Assembly (NCBI GenBank): GCA_947306185.1
Contig: CAMZFU010000001.1
Coordinates: 1 to 64,000 of the forward strand
Origin: an uncultured Pseudomonadota bacterium
GTDB lineage: Bacteria; Pseudomonadota; Alphaproteobacteria; Rs-D84
Reading direction: 5' to 3'
DNA: 64,000 nucleotides
Part shown: piece by piece, positions 49,788 through 58,147 of the stretch
Layout: the number at the start of each line of letters is the position of its first letter
Position numbering within the stretch: position 1 is the first letter of the stretch
The notes under the pieces: generated by a model
What the model was told of the DNA's origin: nothing
The model's database searches: none
The model's input: the letters and a program-made list of their open reading frames with translations, nothing else
Made by a program: the position numbers and the translations under genes

Positions 49788-50723
49788 CTACGCGTCAATT
49801 ATATCATAATTGTTGGGATTACTAAACAATTTTTTAAGAACCATATTATTCATTGCGTGGCTGCCCTTATAAGATTCTAAATTTCCAACAACAAAACCAC
49901 CCGATGTAAACATATCGCCAATCGCATCTATGATTTTATGCCGCACAAATTCATCTGGCCAAAAAACCTTATTCAATGTGGCATCCCCGGCATCATTCAA
50001 TGCAATAATATTATTTTCATTTGCGCCACGTGCCATACCATGCGCCTTTAAATATTCCCATTCAGAATATTTACCAAATGTTCGGGCACGGGCGATATTT
50101 TTCACAAAATCTTTGACCGATTTGGCACTACCATCAAAAGAATAAGAAAAACTCTGTTCCCCGATAATTTTTTCTTTGTAAACCAATGTTGCACATATAT
50201 CCAAACAATTGTTATCAGATGGCGATAATTTAACAAACCCATCTAATTTACGCCCCGATAATAAATTCATAATATATATTTTCATACGCGTAATAAATGA
50301 CACCTGGCGCAGGGCTTCACGTGATGTAACAATGACTGGCCGGCGAACAATGACCTTTTTCAGTTTTCCTGTCGTCACCCCCCCATCGGCAATTGCATTA
50401 TAAAATTCAATCGCACTGCCGTCCAATATCGGTGTTTCCGGGCCGTCAATATCAATAATCGCGCTATCAACCCCGGCAATAAATAATGCAGCCATTAAAT
50501 GTTCAATTGTCTTAACATGCGCGCCATCCAATTTTCCAACGGTGGTATTGCGCATTTTTGTGTCACCAACATTATCAAACAATGCCAAAATCTTATTTTT
50601 TGGCATATCAGTACGATGAAAAAAAATACCATTTTCTTTTGATGGTTTTATAACCATACTTACCGGCAATCCCGAATGAATTCCAACACCAGAAAACTTA
50701 ATTTGTTTTTTTACTGTTGGCAT
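49788..50723 (-). CDS. lpxC: UDP-3-O-acyl-N-acetylglucosamine deacetylase LpxC
   Basis: LpxC, 311 residues, the committed zinc-dependent step of lipid A synthesis. The start VKKQIKFSGVGIHSG, the zinc motif KTIEHLMAAL with His75, PILDGSA near 93-100, and the second zinc set FVRHKIIDAIGD and HAMNNMVLKKL near the end are intact. Its start lies inside the end of lpxK (26-base overlap), so the two are translated together. In most proteobacteria lpxC is in the division cluster after ftsZ; here it is joined to lpxK and an acyltransferase. Confidence 0.97.
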   Translation of the reverse strand: MPTVKKQIKFSGVGIHSGLPVSMVIKPSKENGIFFHRTDMPKNKILALFDNVGDTKMRNTTVGKLDGAHVKTIEHLMAALFIAGVDSAIIDIDGPETPILDGSAIEFYNAIADGGVTTGKLKKVIVRRPVIVTSREALRQVSFITRMKIYIMNLLSGRKLDGFVKLSPSDNNCLDICATLVYKEKIIGEQSFSYSFDGSAKSVKDFVKNIARARTFGKYSEWEYLKAHGMARGANENNIIALNDAGDATLNKVFWPDEFVRHKIIDAIGDMFTSGGFVVGNLESYKGSHAMNNMVLKKLFSNPNNYDIIDA

Positions 50724-51627
50724 TTAATTTCTCCTTTAACCAATCGAAAAACTTTGGGTCAATAACGGTTTCAAGTTTTGCATATTTAATATTACGACGC
50801 GCATCATTCGGTAAACGCACCCAGTCCTTTTCGGTAGTAACAAGTTTTGCCTTTTTGCGTTTTGCAATTTTTTCAAGTTCCGCTATATCCTCATCTGTAT
50901 ATTGATAATGGTCACCAAACGCACGATGTCCAACCAAACCATCTAACGATTTAAAAAACTTTTTCGGATACCCTATTCCCGCAAAAGCAAACACGCGCAC
51001 ATTTTTATCATATGGTGATATCGTTTTGTTTTCTGCATAAAATACTGGCACACCGTCGGGCAATTTGAATTTACGTTTAGTATTTTTCTCGTTTTTTATA
51101 ACAATAATCGCATCTGCCTTTTTGGCATGGTGCTTTGGTTCACGCAGGGGTCCCGCCGGCAACAAAAACCCATTTCCAAAACCAATCATTTGATCAAAAA
51201 CCAAAATAGATACATCTTTTTTAATAAGGGGATTTTGCAAACCATCGTCCATTAAAATTGGGCCTTTTTCATTTTTTTGCCGATCCAATAACATTATATT
51301 ACTCTTGCGATGCCCCACATGAACCGCGATACCATCAGACATTAACATTGCGGCTTCGTCCCCAATATTTCCGGTACTGGCCGTGCGTTTATACCCACGC
51401 ATAACTACCGGCGCATCCAGGTAATTTGCAATTACACGCACAATTGGCGTTTTGCCGACCCCACCCGCCAATATTCCACCGATACAAACAACTTTGCGCC
51501 GTGAATTGTACGCAAACATACGGCGCCAGTTAAACACAACGCGCGACACCAAATAATAAACCCACGAAATTGGCAACAATAAAAAAGCCAACGGTGTTTT
51601 ATGCAAGAACCACCACGGTGTTTTCAT
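50698..51627 (-). CDS. lpxK: Tetraacyldisaccharide 4'-kinase LpxK
   Basis: LpxK, 309 residues, phosphorylates the 4' position of the lipid A disaccharide at the inner membrane. An N-terminal membrane-associating helix (TPLAFLLLPISWVYYLVSRVVF), Walker A AGGVGKT at 54-60, MDDGLQN, and the ending domain with TTEKDWVRLP are typical. It lies two bases downstream of the acyltransferase gene and overlaps lpxC by 26 bases. kdtA, often next to it in alphaproteobacteria, is absent here. Confidence 0.96.
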   Translation of the reverse strand: MKTPWWFLHKTPLAFLLLPISWVYYLVSRVVFNWRRMFAYNSRRKVVCIGGILAGGVGKTPIVRVIANYLDAPVVMRGYKRTASTGNIGDEAAMLMSDGIAVHVGHRKSNIMLLDRQKNEKGPILMDDGLQNPLIKKDVSILVFDQMIGFGNGFLLPAGPLREPKHHAKKADAIIVIKNEKNTKRKFKLPDGVPVFYAENKTISPYDKNVRVFAFAGIGYPKKFFKSLDGLVGHRAFGDHYQYTDEDIAELEKIAKRKKAKLVTTEKDWVRLPNDARRNIKYAKLETVIDPKFFDWLKEKLNANSKKTN

Positions 51628-51629
51628 CT

Positions 51630-52409
51630 TTAACGATACCTTTTGGTAAGTTTGGGTTCCAATCCTTGCTTTTTTGCGCGTTTGAATGCGCGTGATTTTA
51701 ACCCAGGTTCCACCACATACAGGTTAAATTCCGCATCTAGTTCGCGCAATTGTGCAACCATAATATCTTCCAATTCTTGACGTTTAGATTCAAATTCTTC
51801 AGCCGACACTTTGGAATCAATATACATAGGTTCACCTATTTTGCATTTTATCTTGGTAAAGGGGTACACCAATAAATACCTATCCCACCGATTTTGTATC
51901 CATACATGCCTGGCTGAAAAACATACTGGAATAATCGGTGCCCCAGTCATTTTTGCAAAATATAGTGCCCCTTCTTGAACATGCAATGACGGCCCCCCAG
52001 GACCATCTGGCGAAATGCACAGCGAATGATCCCCCCGGCGCAAAGCCCTAACACCCTCACGCAGAACGGATATTCCACCGCTATGCGAACTGCCGTAAAT
52101 GGCACGCAGGCCGAATAAATGCTGTAATTTTGCCATCATACGACCATCTTTGTGTTTGGAAGTAATCGCATAAGATTTCATTCCCCCAAGGCACACAATT
52201 GGCGACAGCATCAAACTGCGCCCGTGCCAGAACGCAAATATTGCGGGTTTGTGCTTGAATTTCTTAAATGTTTCATAATTCACTATTTCTTTGCGACATG
52301 TAAAGTAAATAAACCACATCATCGCGGCCATAAATATAACGATTATCCATTGCAACAAGGAAATCCCCAGTATGACGCCCCAAAAATTTTTCCATATCTT
52401 TCTAAACAT
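51630..52409 (-). CDS. DUF374 lysophospholipid-acyltransferase family protein
   Basis: 259 residues, inner-membrane acyltransferase of the LPLAT superfamily (DUF374 branch). A membrane helix at about 10-33 (ILGISLLQWIIVIFMAAMMWFIYF) leads to FAFWHGR, the stand-in for HxxxxD, then ITSKHKDGRMM, and the glycine-rich SPDGPGGPSLHVQEGALYFA. DUF374 members sit beside lipid A and Kdo genes in alphaproteobacteria, where an acyl-chain transfer onto lipid A or a lipoprotein is suspected. First gene of the LPLAT-lpxK-lpxC-lipoprotein operon. Substrate not shown by the sequence. Confidence 0.85.
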   Translation of the reverse strand: MFRKIWKNFWGVILGISLLQWIIVIFMAAMMWFIYFTCRKEIVNYETFKKFKHKPAIFAFWHGRSLMLSPIVCLGGMKSYAITSKHKDGRMMAKLQHLFGLRAIYGSSHSGGISVLREGVRALRRGDHSLCISPDGPGGPSLHVQEGALYFAKMTGAPIIPVCFSARHVWIQNRWDRYLLVYPFTKIKCKIGEPMYIDSKVSAEEFESKRQELEDIMVAQLRELDAEFNLYVVEPGLKSRAFKRAKKQGLEPKLTKRYR

Positions 52410-52531
52410 AACGGTTAGATTTTACCAACAAAAAAACCATATTTCAAGTATACATTAGGAATCCAACATTTTACCCTAGGAATAAATATCAAAATTTGTT
52501 AAAATATAGACCGAAACTATGGGGGAATGTT

Positions 52532-55500
52532 ATGATAAATGCGTCTAATCCAATATTGGAACAAAGCGATTTCGAGGCATTGCGCCTTTATGACCCCGAT
52601 AGTACATTGCATAAAGAAATTGGTGAAAAAGTCCGCCAAATTTTTATAAAACTGTTCCAAAATACCGATATAAATATTGACGATTTCTATTTTACCGGTT
52701 ACGACAGCGATGAAGCCAATGCATTTTTTATCGAAGGTTCTAACACCAAAAACGGCAAAAATGTTATCGCTGTGTCTTATGGTTTGATTATGGCATTATC
52801 AAACACCGAAGAATTAGCGGCAATTATCGGACACGAATGCGGACATTACCTGTGGTCACAATTATTGGGCGGCCGAAACACAATATTCCAAGAACGCGCC
52901 GCGGACCTGCGTTCGGTTGATTTAATGATAAACGGCGGATATAACCCACGCAATGTTTTGTCGGCCGAAAACAAGGTTTTTGGTCAATCTGGTAAAAAAA
53001 TAGATTATCAAAGTGTGACCTTGGATGTTCATGGCAACAGTTTTAATCGTATTGAAGATGTTAAAACATACCTAACCAAATTATCATTGGAACGCGGATA
53101 TTTCCCCGAAGTTAACCCATCCGACCCCGAATACGATGCATTTAAACAAAAAATACAAGAAACCAGAAAAAACGAACCATATCTTTCTTTTCTTGATAAG
53201 GCAATACAGGAGTGGGCAAGTAATTCATTTAAATTCGCACCCAACGAACGTGCACAGACATTAGATGCGATAGATTATTATTTAGATGAAATAGTAAAAA
53301 ACGAAACGCGACTTAATGACCTTGTAAAAGTTTATAAAACATTTGATTATGCAAATAAACCGGCTTCCGAAGATCACTTTAACCATGAAACAACCCTACT
53401 GGAAAGAATTGTTGATAAACTTATTGAAAAATCTGAAACAAATCCAACTATTGAAAAATACATTTGGCAAATATTAAGTCTTTCTCAACTTAAATTTTAT
53501 GGGAAGTTTAACACATTATATTATGCTATTGGGGACCTAATATCTTCATTTGAACATAATGTTGAAGAAGCCGCCCAAAAAATTATTGAAAATGCGGTAT
53601 ATATTCCACTGGCAACCGCATTAACAGATTTTACAGAACACACTATTGAATTTGTCCCAGACAAATATACTATCGGTAAAAAACCATATTGGGTTCGCCT
53701 AAGGGAAAAGAATAATCCAGAAATAAATCAGGCACTTAGTTTGGTATCACAAAGACCAACCCGTATGTTGGTATATAATGAAAAAGATTATATGTATGAT
53801 AAAGACGGAAACATAATCGCGTACGGCGAAAAATGTGCCAAACTTATTCAAGAAGAAAAAGAAAGAAAAAATATCGCCCAAGCAAATGAAATCTTTGATA
53901 AATTGGCAAATGCACACATAGAACAACTGGCACAATATGAAAAAATAAAAGATTTCGTGGACGGAAAAATTGATCCAAAAAATATGGATTACGATTTTGT
54001 AATGAAAACATTTCAAGAATGGATTGTCGCCCCAAGCTTGGAAATGTTAAACAACAGAAATGGTGAAGAATCCCAGTTAAAACAATATGTAAATAAACTT
54101 GATAAAACCAAAATACTAAGTCATTACAATGCGCTTATTTCTTCGTCATATTATCGCGATTATAAAAAATACACAGACGAACTTGGAAATTCGCTTGAAA
54201 TAAGCGCCCCGCAACAATTCCCCGAAGACACAGAAAATTCAGAAATATTAAAATGGATTTCATGTTTGTATGGTAGTCGGCTACAACAATATATAACCGA
54301 ATGCACGGTATGTGACGCATATATAAAAATGGGTGAATACTATCATAAAACAAATGCGTTGGCTTTAGAAGAAGAATTATACACAAACCTACTTAATAAG
54401 TCAGTCCGAAGTCAAGAAGAAACAAAACAATACATATCTGAAAAAGTACCACTATACATATCAAAAAATCCGTTTGCCGGACCGCGTATGTATAGCGAAA
54501 TAGTAAATGCAATTTTATCAGATATTGATAAAAACAAAACCGATATAATTGAAAATATTATCAAATGCCTTGGGTTTAAACGGTTGCCCAAAACCGAAGA
54601 AGAATTATTGTTCTTTATCAAACAAATGCAATTGTACAATTTCCATTATGTTAATGGTAATGTCGAAAGTGAACTTTGTGCATTTAATCCGTTCTTTCAT
54701 TATGATACTGTTTATCCACAATTGAATATAACCGAAATTGGTACGGCATTATTGGTCAACTATATGGCATCTGGGTACAAGTGTGATCCTATCAAAGTCA
54801 TCAAATCGTTTGGATATGATACACCTTCTATATTCCTGCATAATTACAGAAATATTTTAACAAAACTTATACCATACGAAATGTTTGACTCTTTTACATT
54901 GGAAGACAAAATATATTTATATGAATTTATGAATGAAAACACCGGGTTTTCCGAAGAAGCCGCAAATAAAAACTATTTTATAAAACAAATTGTTAATCAG
55001 ATTATAACATACCCAGATTATAATACCGCCGTAGAATATGCGGAAAAGATATTGATGCGTAAAAACATCTTTTATGCCACAGAAAAAAGAGACATCCATG
55101 ATATAGAATTCGCGGTTGAACGTGAAAAATTAATAGATTTTTATTCTGATTATTGGGCGCAAAAACTCGGGCGCGATGATGATTCACCAGAATTTGCACA
55201 AAAGGCACAAGAACTTGCGGGTTTCTTGGATTATGTTCCAGAACCCAAACGTCGATTCAATATTGGACGACTTAGTAGAGCCCGCGGGCCACGTAATTTT
55301 ACCAAAAGTATGGCGGGGGCATTGGCGGATAAAATCGCAAATAAAATATATGCCCAAGAAAACGTTACCAGAATTCTTGATTCTGTAAATGACAGAACTA
55401 TTAAGGGTGGCGATGCGGAAAGGTTTGATTCCTTTGGTCGCGATGCCGATGCATTATTTAATTTACTTGCGGGTTCCCCAGAAAAAGCATTGGCAACCAT

Positions 55501-57283
55501 AGAATTTATAAATGGTGAATTAACCGATGAATCCATACGAAAACTATTTTCTATTTTTACTAAGCGCGACCGTGACCAATTGAACAAACAATCTTTAACC
55601 ATACTTCATGAAAATTTCTGGGCGGCCGATTTACCAATTCGTGCATACCTGATGAATCGCCTGCTTAATGCATATAGTACCGAAGACGGTAAAAAACTAC
55701 AACTTATCTTGGATATGTTCTTTAAGCCGGATTCAGAATATTACAATGATGCCAAGTTAATATTAAAATGCATTTATAAAAATCTGGACGAAATTGAACG
55801 CGGATTAATTTTGGCGGCATTGATTGCATCTGGTAAAAAATCTGGCGAAAATGAAATGACATCTGGAACCGCGGTTGGCCGTGGATTAAAAATATTCTTG
55901 CAAAACAAAGGACCCGCATTTATTAAATTTGGACAATTGTTATCTTACCTGCCAAACCTTGACCCGGATATTCGTCATGAATTATCAACCCTGCGTGACA
56001 AGGCAAAAATACCAACACGCGCAGAATTGTTTGATATGTTAAGAACATCTTTACCAGAATCTGAATTCAATAAAATATCGTATGTTGGCGGAATACTGGG
56101 GGCCGGGTCATTCTTTGTAACCGTTCATGTTAAATACGATGACAAAGATTGCGTTATATCGCTTATGCGACCAAACACACAAAAACTGACATCGGACGGA
56201 ATAAATATGATTGCAAAAACTATTCAGGATATGACCGCACAGGATCCAAAATATGCCGTACTAACAAATATTGTAAATCAGGCGCGCGATTCCGCATACA
56301 GTGAAATTGATATTGAACAAGATCATAAAAAATATGTCGATGCGGTTAAAATATATGAATCATTTACCGTTCATACACCTATGGGCGACTATTCGCCGGA
56401 TGTTGCACGGTGGATGGCATACGGCGCCGCACCAGATAAAAACAACGCATATAAAATTATGGAAATGTCACCGGGTGTACCACTTACTTCTGATGAATTG
56501 ACCGAAGAAGAAAAACACGATATGGCGTTGGCATACACAACATTGGAATTGGCGATATTACTGTCCGGTAATAAATGGGATACCGACCGTCACGCGGGCC
56601 AACAAAACTTTTCAAATCCGGCATTTCGTGAATTCTGCATCGGAATTTTTGATACCGGTGCCCAAATGAACAATGCACCAAATCGTCACGACAAACGGAT
56701 AATGGGTTACCTGCTCTATCTGTTGATAAACGGCGTACGTAATGGTAAATCGATATCAGAAGTATTAACAACCAGTGTCCAATATATTGACCGTGTTTGT
56801 GAAAAATATGGTATCAGTACCGCGTATATTGATGGTGTACAACGCGGTATTACCGCACTTTCCGATATTATTCAATATCAAAAAGAAGTCCGCGATGATA
56901 ATGGAAACATTGTGCAAGAGGCTAAATCACTTACCGCCGAAGATTTGGAAAATATCGCCGTGGCATTAATTGAATCAGGGGTAATTGACAGAACACTTAT
57001 CAACACAACCAAAACACATTTTGTGTTAGATGTGTTATCATTCTGGAAACCAAAAGAAAATGCGCAACCGTTATCATTACCAAAACGCAAAAGTCCGATA
57101 AGTATCACCGTCGGTCCCGAAATTACAGTACAAATACAAACGCATCGTATAAACAAGGCCCAAGAAGAAATAGATAAAATGATTGCCGAACAACGCGCCA
57201 ATGAACACCTTGGCGTCAAAGTCGGTTTAACAGAAAAGACACAACAAATACCGACTACGCCACAAGAATTACGACGCGCATAA
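52532..57283 (+). CDS. Giant M48-peptidase / ABC1-kinase fusion protein
   Basis: 1583 residues in one open frame. The N-terminal 150 residues are an M48-type zinc peptidase: HECGH at 101-105 in AAIIGHECGHYLWSQLL, and the third ligand Glu121 in FQERAADLRSVDLMINGGYNP. A long helical stretch with no named domain follows (about 150-1110). The C-terminal third is an ABC1/UbiB/ADCK atypical kinase: the KxGQ motif FIKFGQ ending at Gln1135, a glycine loop GGILGAGSFF near 1186-1195, the catalytic region DTDRHAGQQN at 1350-1359, and DTG at 1374-1376 in place of DFG. No signal or membrane helix. Start ATG 52532 behind GGGGGAATG. The first TTG of the frame (52496) is unlikely. Confidence 0.85.
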   Translation: MINASNPILEQSDFEALRLYDPDSTLHKEIGEKVRQIFIKLFQNTDINIDDFYFTGYDSDEANAFFIEGSNTKNGKNVIAVSYGLIMALSNTEELAAIIGHECGHYLWSQLLGGRNTIFQERAADLRSVDLMINGGYNPRNVLSAENKVFGQSGKKIDYQSVTLDVHGNSFNRIEDVKTYLTKLSLERGYFPEVNPSDPEYDAFKQKIQETRKNEPYLSFLDKAIQEWASNSFKFAPNERAQTLDAIDYYLDEIVKNETRLNDLVKVYKTFDYANKPASEDHFNHETTLLERIVDKLIEKSETNPTIEKYIWQILSLSQLKFYGKFNTLYYAIGDLISSFEHNVEEAAQKIIENAVYIPLATALTDFTEHTIEFVPDKYTIGKKPYWVRLREKNNPEINQALSLVSQRPTRMLVYNEKDYMYDKDGNIIAYGEKCAKLIQEEKERKNIAQANEIFDKLANAHIEQLAQYEKIKDFVDGKIDPKNMDYDFVMKTFQEWIVAPSLEMLNNRNGEESQLKQYVNKLDKTKILSHYNALISSSYYRDYKKYTDELGNSLEISAPQQFPEDTENSEILKWISCLYGSRLQQYITECTVCDAYIKMGEYYHKTNALALEEELYTNLLNKSVRSQEETKQYISEKVPLYISKNPFAGPRMYSEIVNAILSDIDKNKTDIIENIIKCLGFKRLPKTEEELLFFIKQMQLYNFHYVNGNVESELCAFNPFFHYDTVYPQLNITEIGTALLVNYMASGYKCDPIKVIKSFGYDTPSIFLHNYRNILTKLIPYEMFDSFTLEDKIYLYEFMNENTGFSEEAANKNYFIKQIVNQIITYPDYNTAVEYAEKILMRKNIFYATEKRDIHDIEFAVEREKLIDFYSDYWAQKLGRDDDSPEFAQKAQELAGFLDYVPEPKRRFNIGRLSRARGPRNFTKSMAGALADKIANKIYAQENVTRILDSVNDRTIKGGDAERFDSFGRDADALFNLLAGSPEKALATIEFINGELTDESIRKLFSIFTKRDRDQLNKQSLTILHENFWAADLPIRAYLMNRLLNAYSTEDGKKLQLILDMFFKPDSEYYNDAKLILKCIYKNLDEIERGLILAALIASGKKSGENEMTSGTAVGRGLKIFLQNKGPAFIKFGQLLSYLPNLDPDIRHELSTLRDKAKIPTRAELFDMLRTSLPESEFNKISYVGGILGAGSFFVTVHVKYDDKDCVISLMRPNTQKLTSDGINMIAKTIQDMTAQDPKYAVLTNIVNQARDSAYSEIDIEQDHKKYVDAVKIYESFTVHTPMGDYSPDVARWMAYGAAPDKNNAYKIMEMSPGVPLTSDELTEEEKHDMALAYTTLELAILLSGNKWDTDRHAGQQNFSNPAFREFCIGIFDTGAQMNNAPNRHDKRIMGYLLYLLINGVRNGKSISEVLTTSVQYIDRVCEKYGISTAYIDGVQRGITALSDIIQYQKEVRDDNGNIVQEAKSLTAEDLENIAVALIESGVIDRTLINTTKTHFVLDVLSFWKPKENAQPLSLPKRKSPISITVGPEITVQIQTHRINKAQEEIDKMIAEQRANEHLGVKVGLTEKTQQIPTTPQELRRA

Positions 57284-57288
57284 TAAAA

Positions 57289-58134
57289 TTATTTCGTCTG
57301 TGATTGTTTAATATCCATCACAAATCTTTTCGCCGCGACCAATGCGTCATAGAAGCTATCAAACGCGGCACCGATGTTATATACCTGAACACACCCAGGC
57401 ATTTTTTTACAATAAGACGGTATTTCATACGGTTCAACGGTTGTTATGTTATATGTTCCACGATGAGATTTTTTTACAATATATTTTACACGCGTACCAC
57501 GAAATGCATTTCTATCAACATAATCGTCCAATGCTAAAATAACAAAATCAGATGAAGCCAATTCTTTCGCACGATTTTTGTCTTTGATAAAATCACAAGA
57601 TTTTTCAATCGTCGCACTAAGATACTTTGCCATATCATTGACAATTTTTGTAAACAGTTTTTTATTTTCCGCATCCGTGTATTTCATATTATTCATAGAC
57701 GATATAAGAATGGATATTGTATTCGGATATTGTTCGGCACCAAAATTATCGGTTAAATCAATTTTTGATACAAAATCTATATCAAACTTTTTTGCTGCAT
57801 CTATTGCTATTTGTGCATCAACATTATATTTCTTTTGTATGTATTCCGCACCAACTTCGTTCCATAATAAACCAAACGCGGCATACTTATCACCATTCGG
57901 ACGAACACGTGCGTCATCTTGGTGATGATCAAATGCACCACCACCAATATCAAAAGCCAATCCATTAAAACCTTGTGGCACACGACCAACACGCCCGATT
58001 TCTGAAATAGATTTTATAATTCCAGCCAATTTTAACAATGCCGCCGCAAAAACATCATCCGCATGAAAACGACCGTTGTGTGTCAAAACACCATTTTTTG
58101 CAAGTTTTCGTAAAGATTTAATTTTTTCATACAT
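57289..58134 (-). CDS. MYG1-family (DHH-like) protein
   Basis: 281 residues, MYG1/UPF0160 family, putative metal-dependent nuclease of the DHH superfamily. THNGRFHADDVFAAALL near the N terminus carries His19, His24 and the Asp26-Asp27 pair. LAFDIGGGAFDHHQDDARV holds the DHH-like FDHHQ at 68-72. The eukaryotic members are RNA exonucleases. The C-terminal half, with ILALDDYVDRNAF and the ending PGCVQVYNIGAAFDSFYDAL, is shorter than eukaryotic MYG1. Start ATG 58134, 14 bases after the stop of the large gene upstream; no ribosome site is clear. It is convergent with the giant fusion gene. Confidence 0.85.
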   Translation of the reverse strand: MYEKIKSLRKLAKNGVLTHNGRFHADDVFAAALLKLAGIIKSISEIGRVGRVPQGFNGLAFDIGGGAFDHHQDDARVRPNGDKYAAFGLLWNEVGAEYIQKKYNVDAQIAIDAAKKFDIDFVSKIDLTDNFGAEQYPNTISILISSMNNMKYTDAENKKLFTKIVNDMAKYLSATIEKSCDFIKDKNRAKELASSDFVILALDDYVDRNAFRGTRVKYIVKKSHRGTYNITTVEPYEIPSYCKKMPGCVQVYNIGAAFDSFYDALVAAKRFVMDIKQSQTK

Positions 58135-58147
58135 TAAATTGATTACG

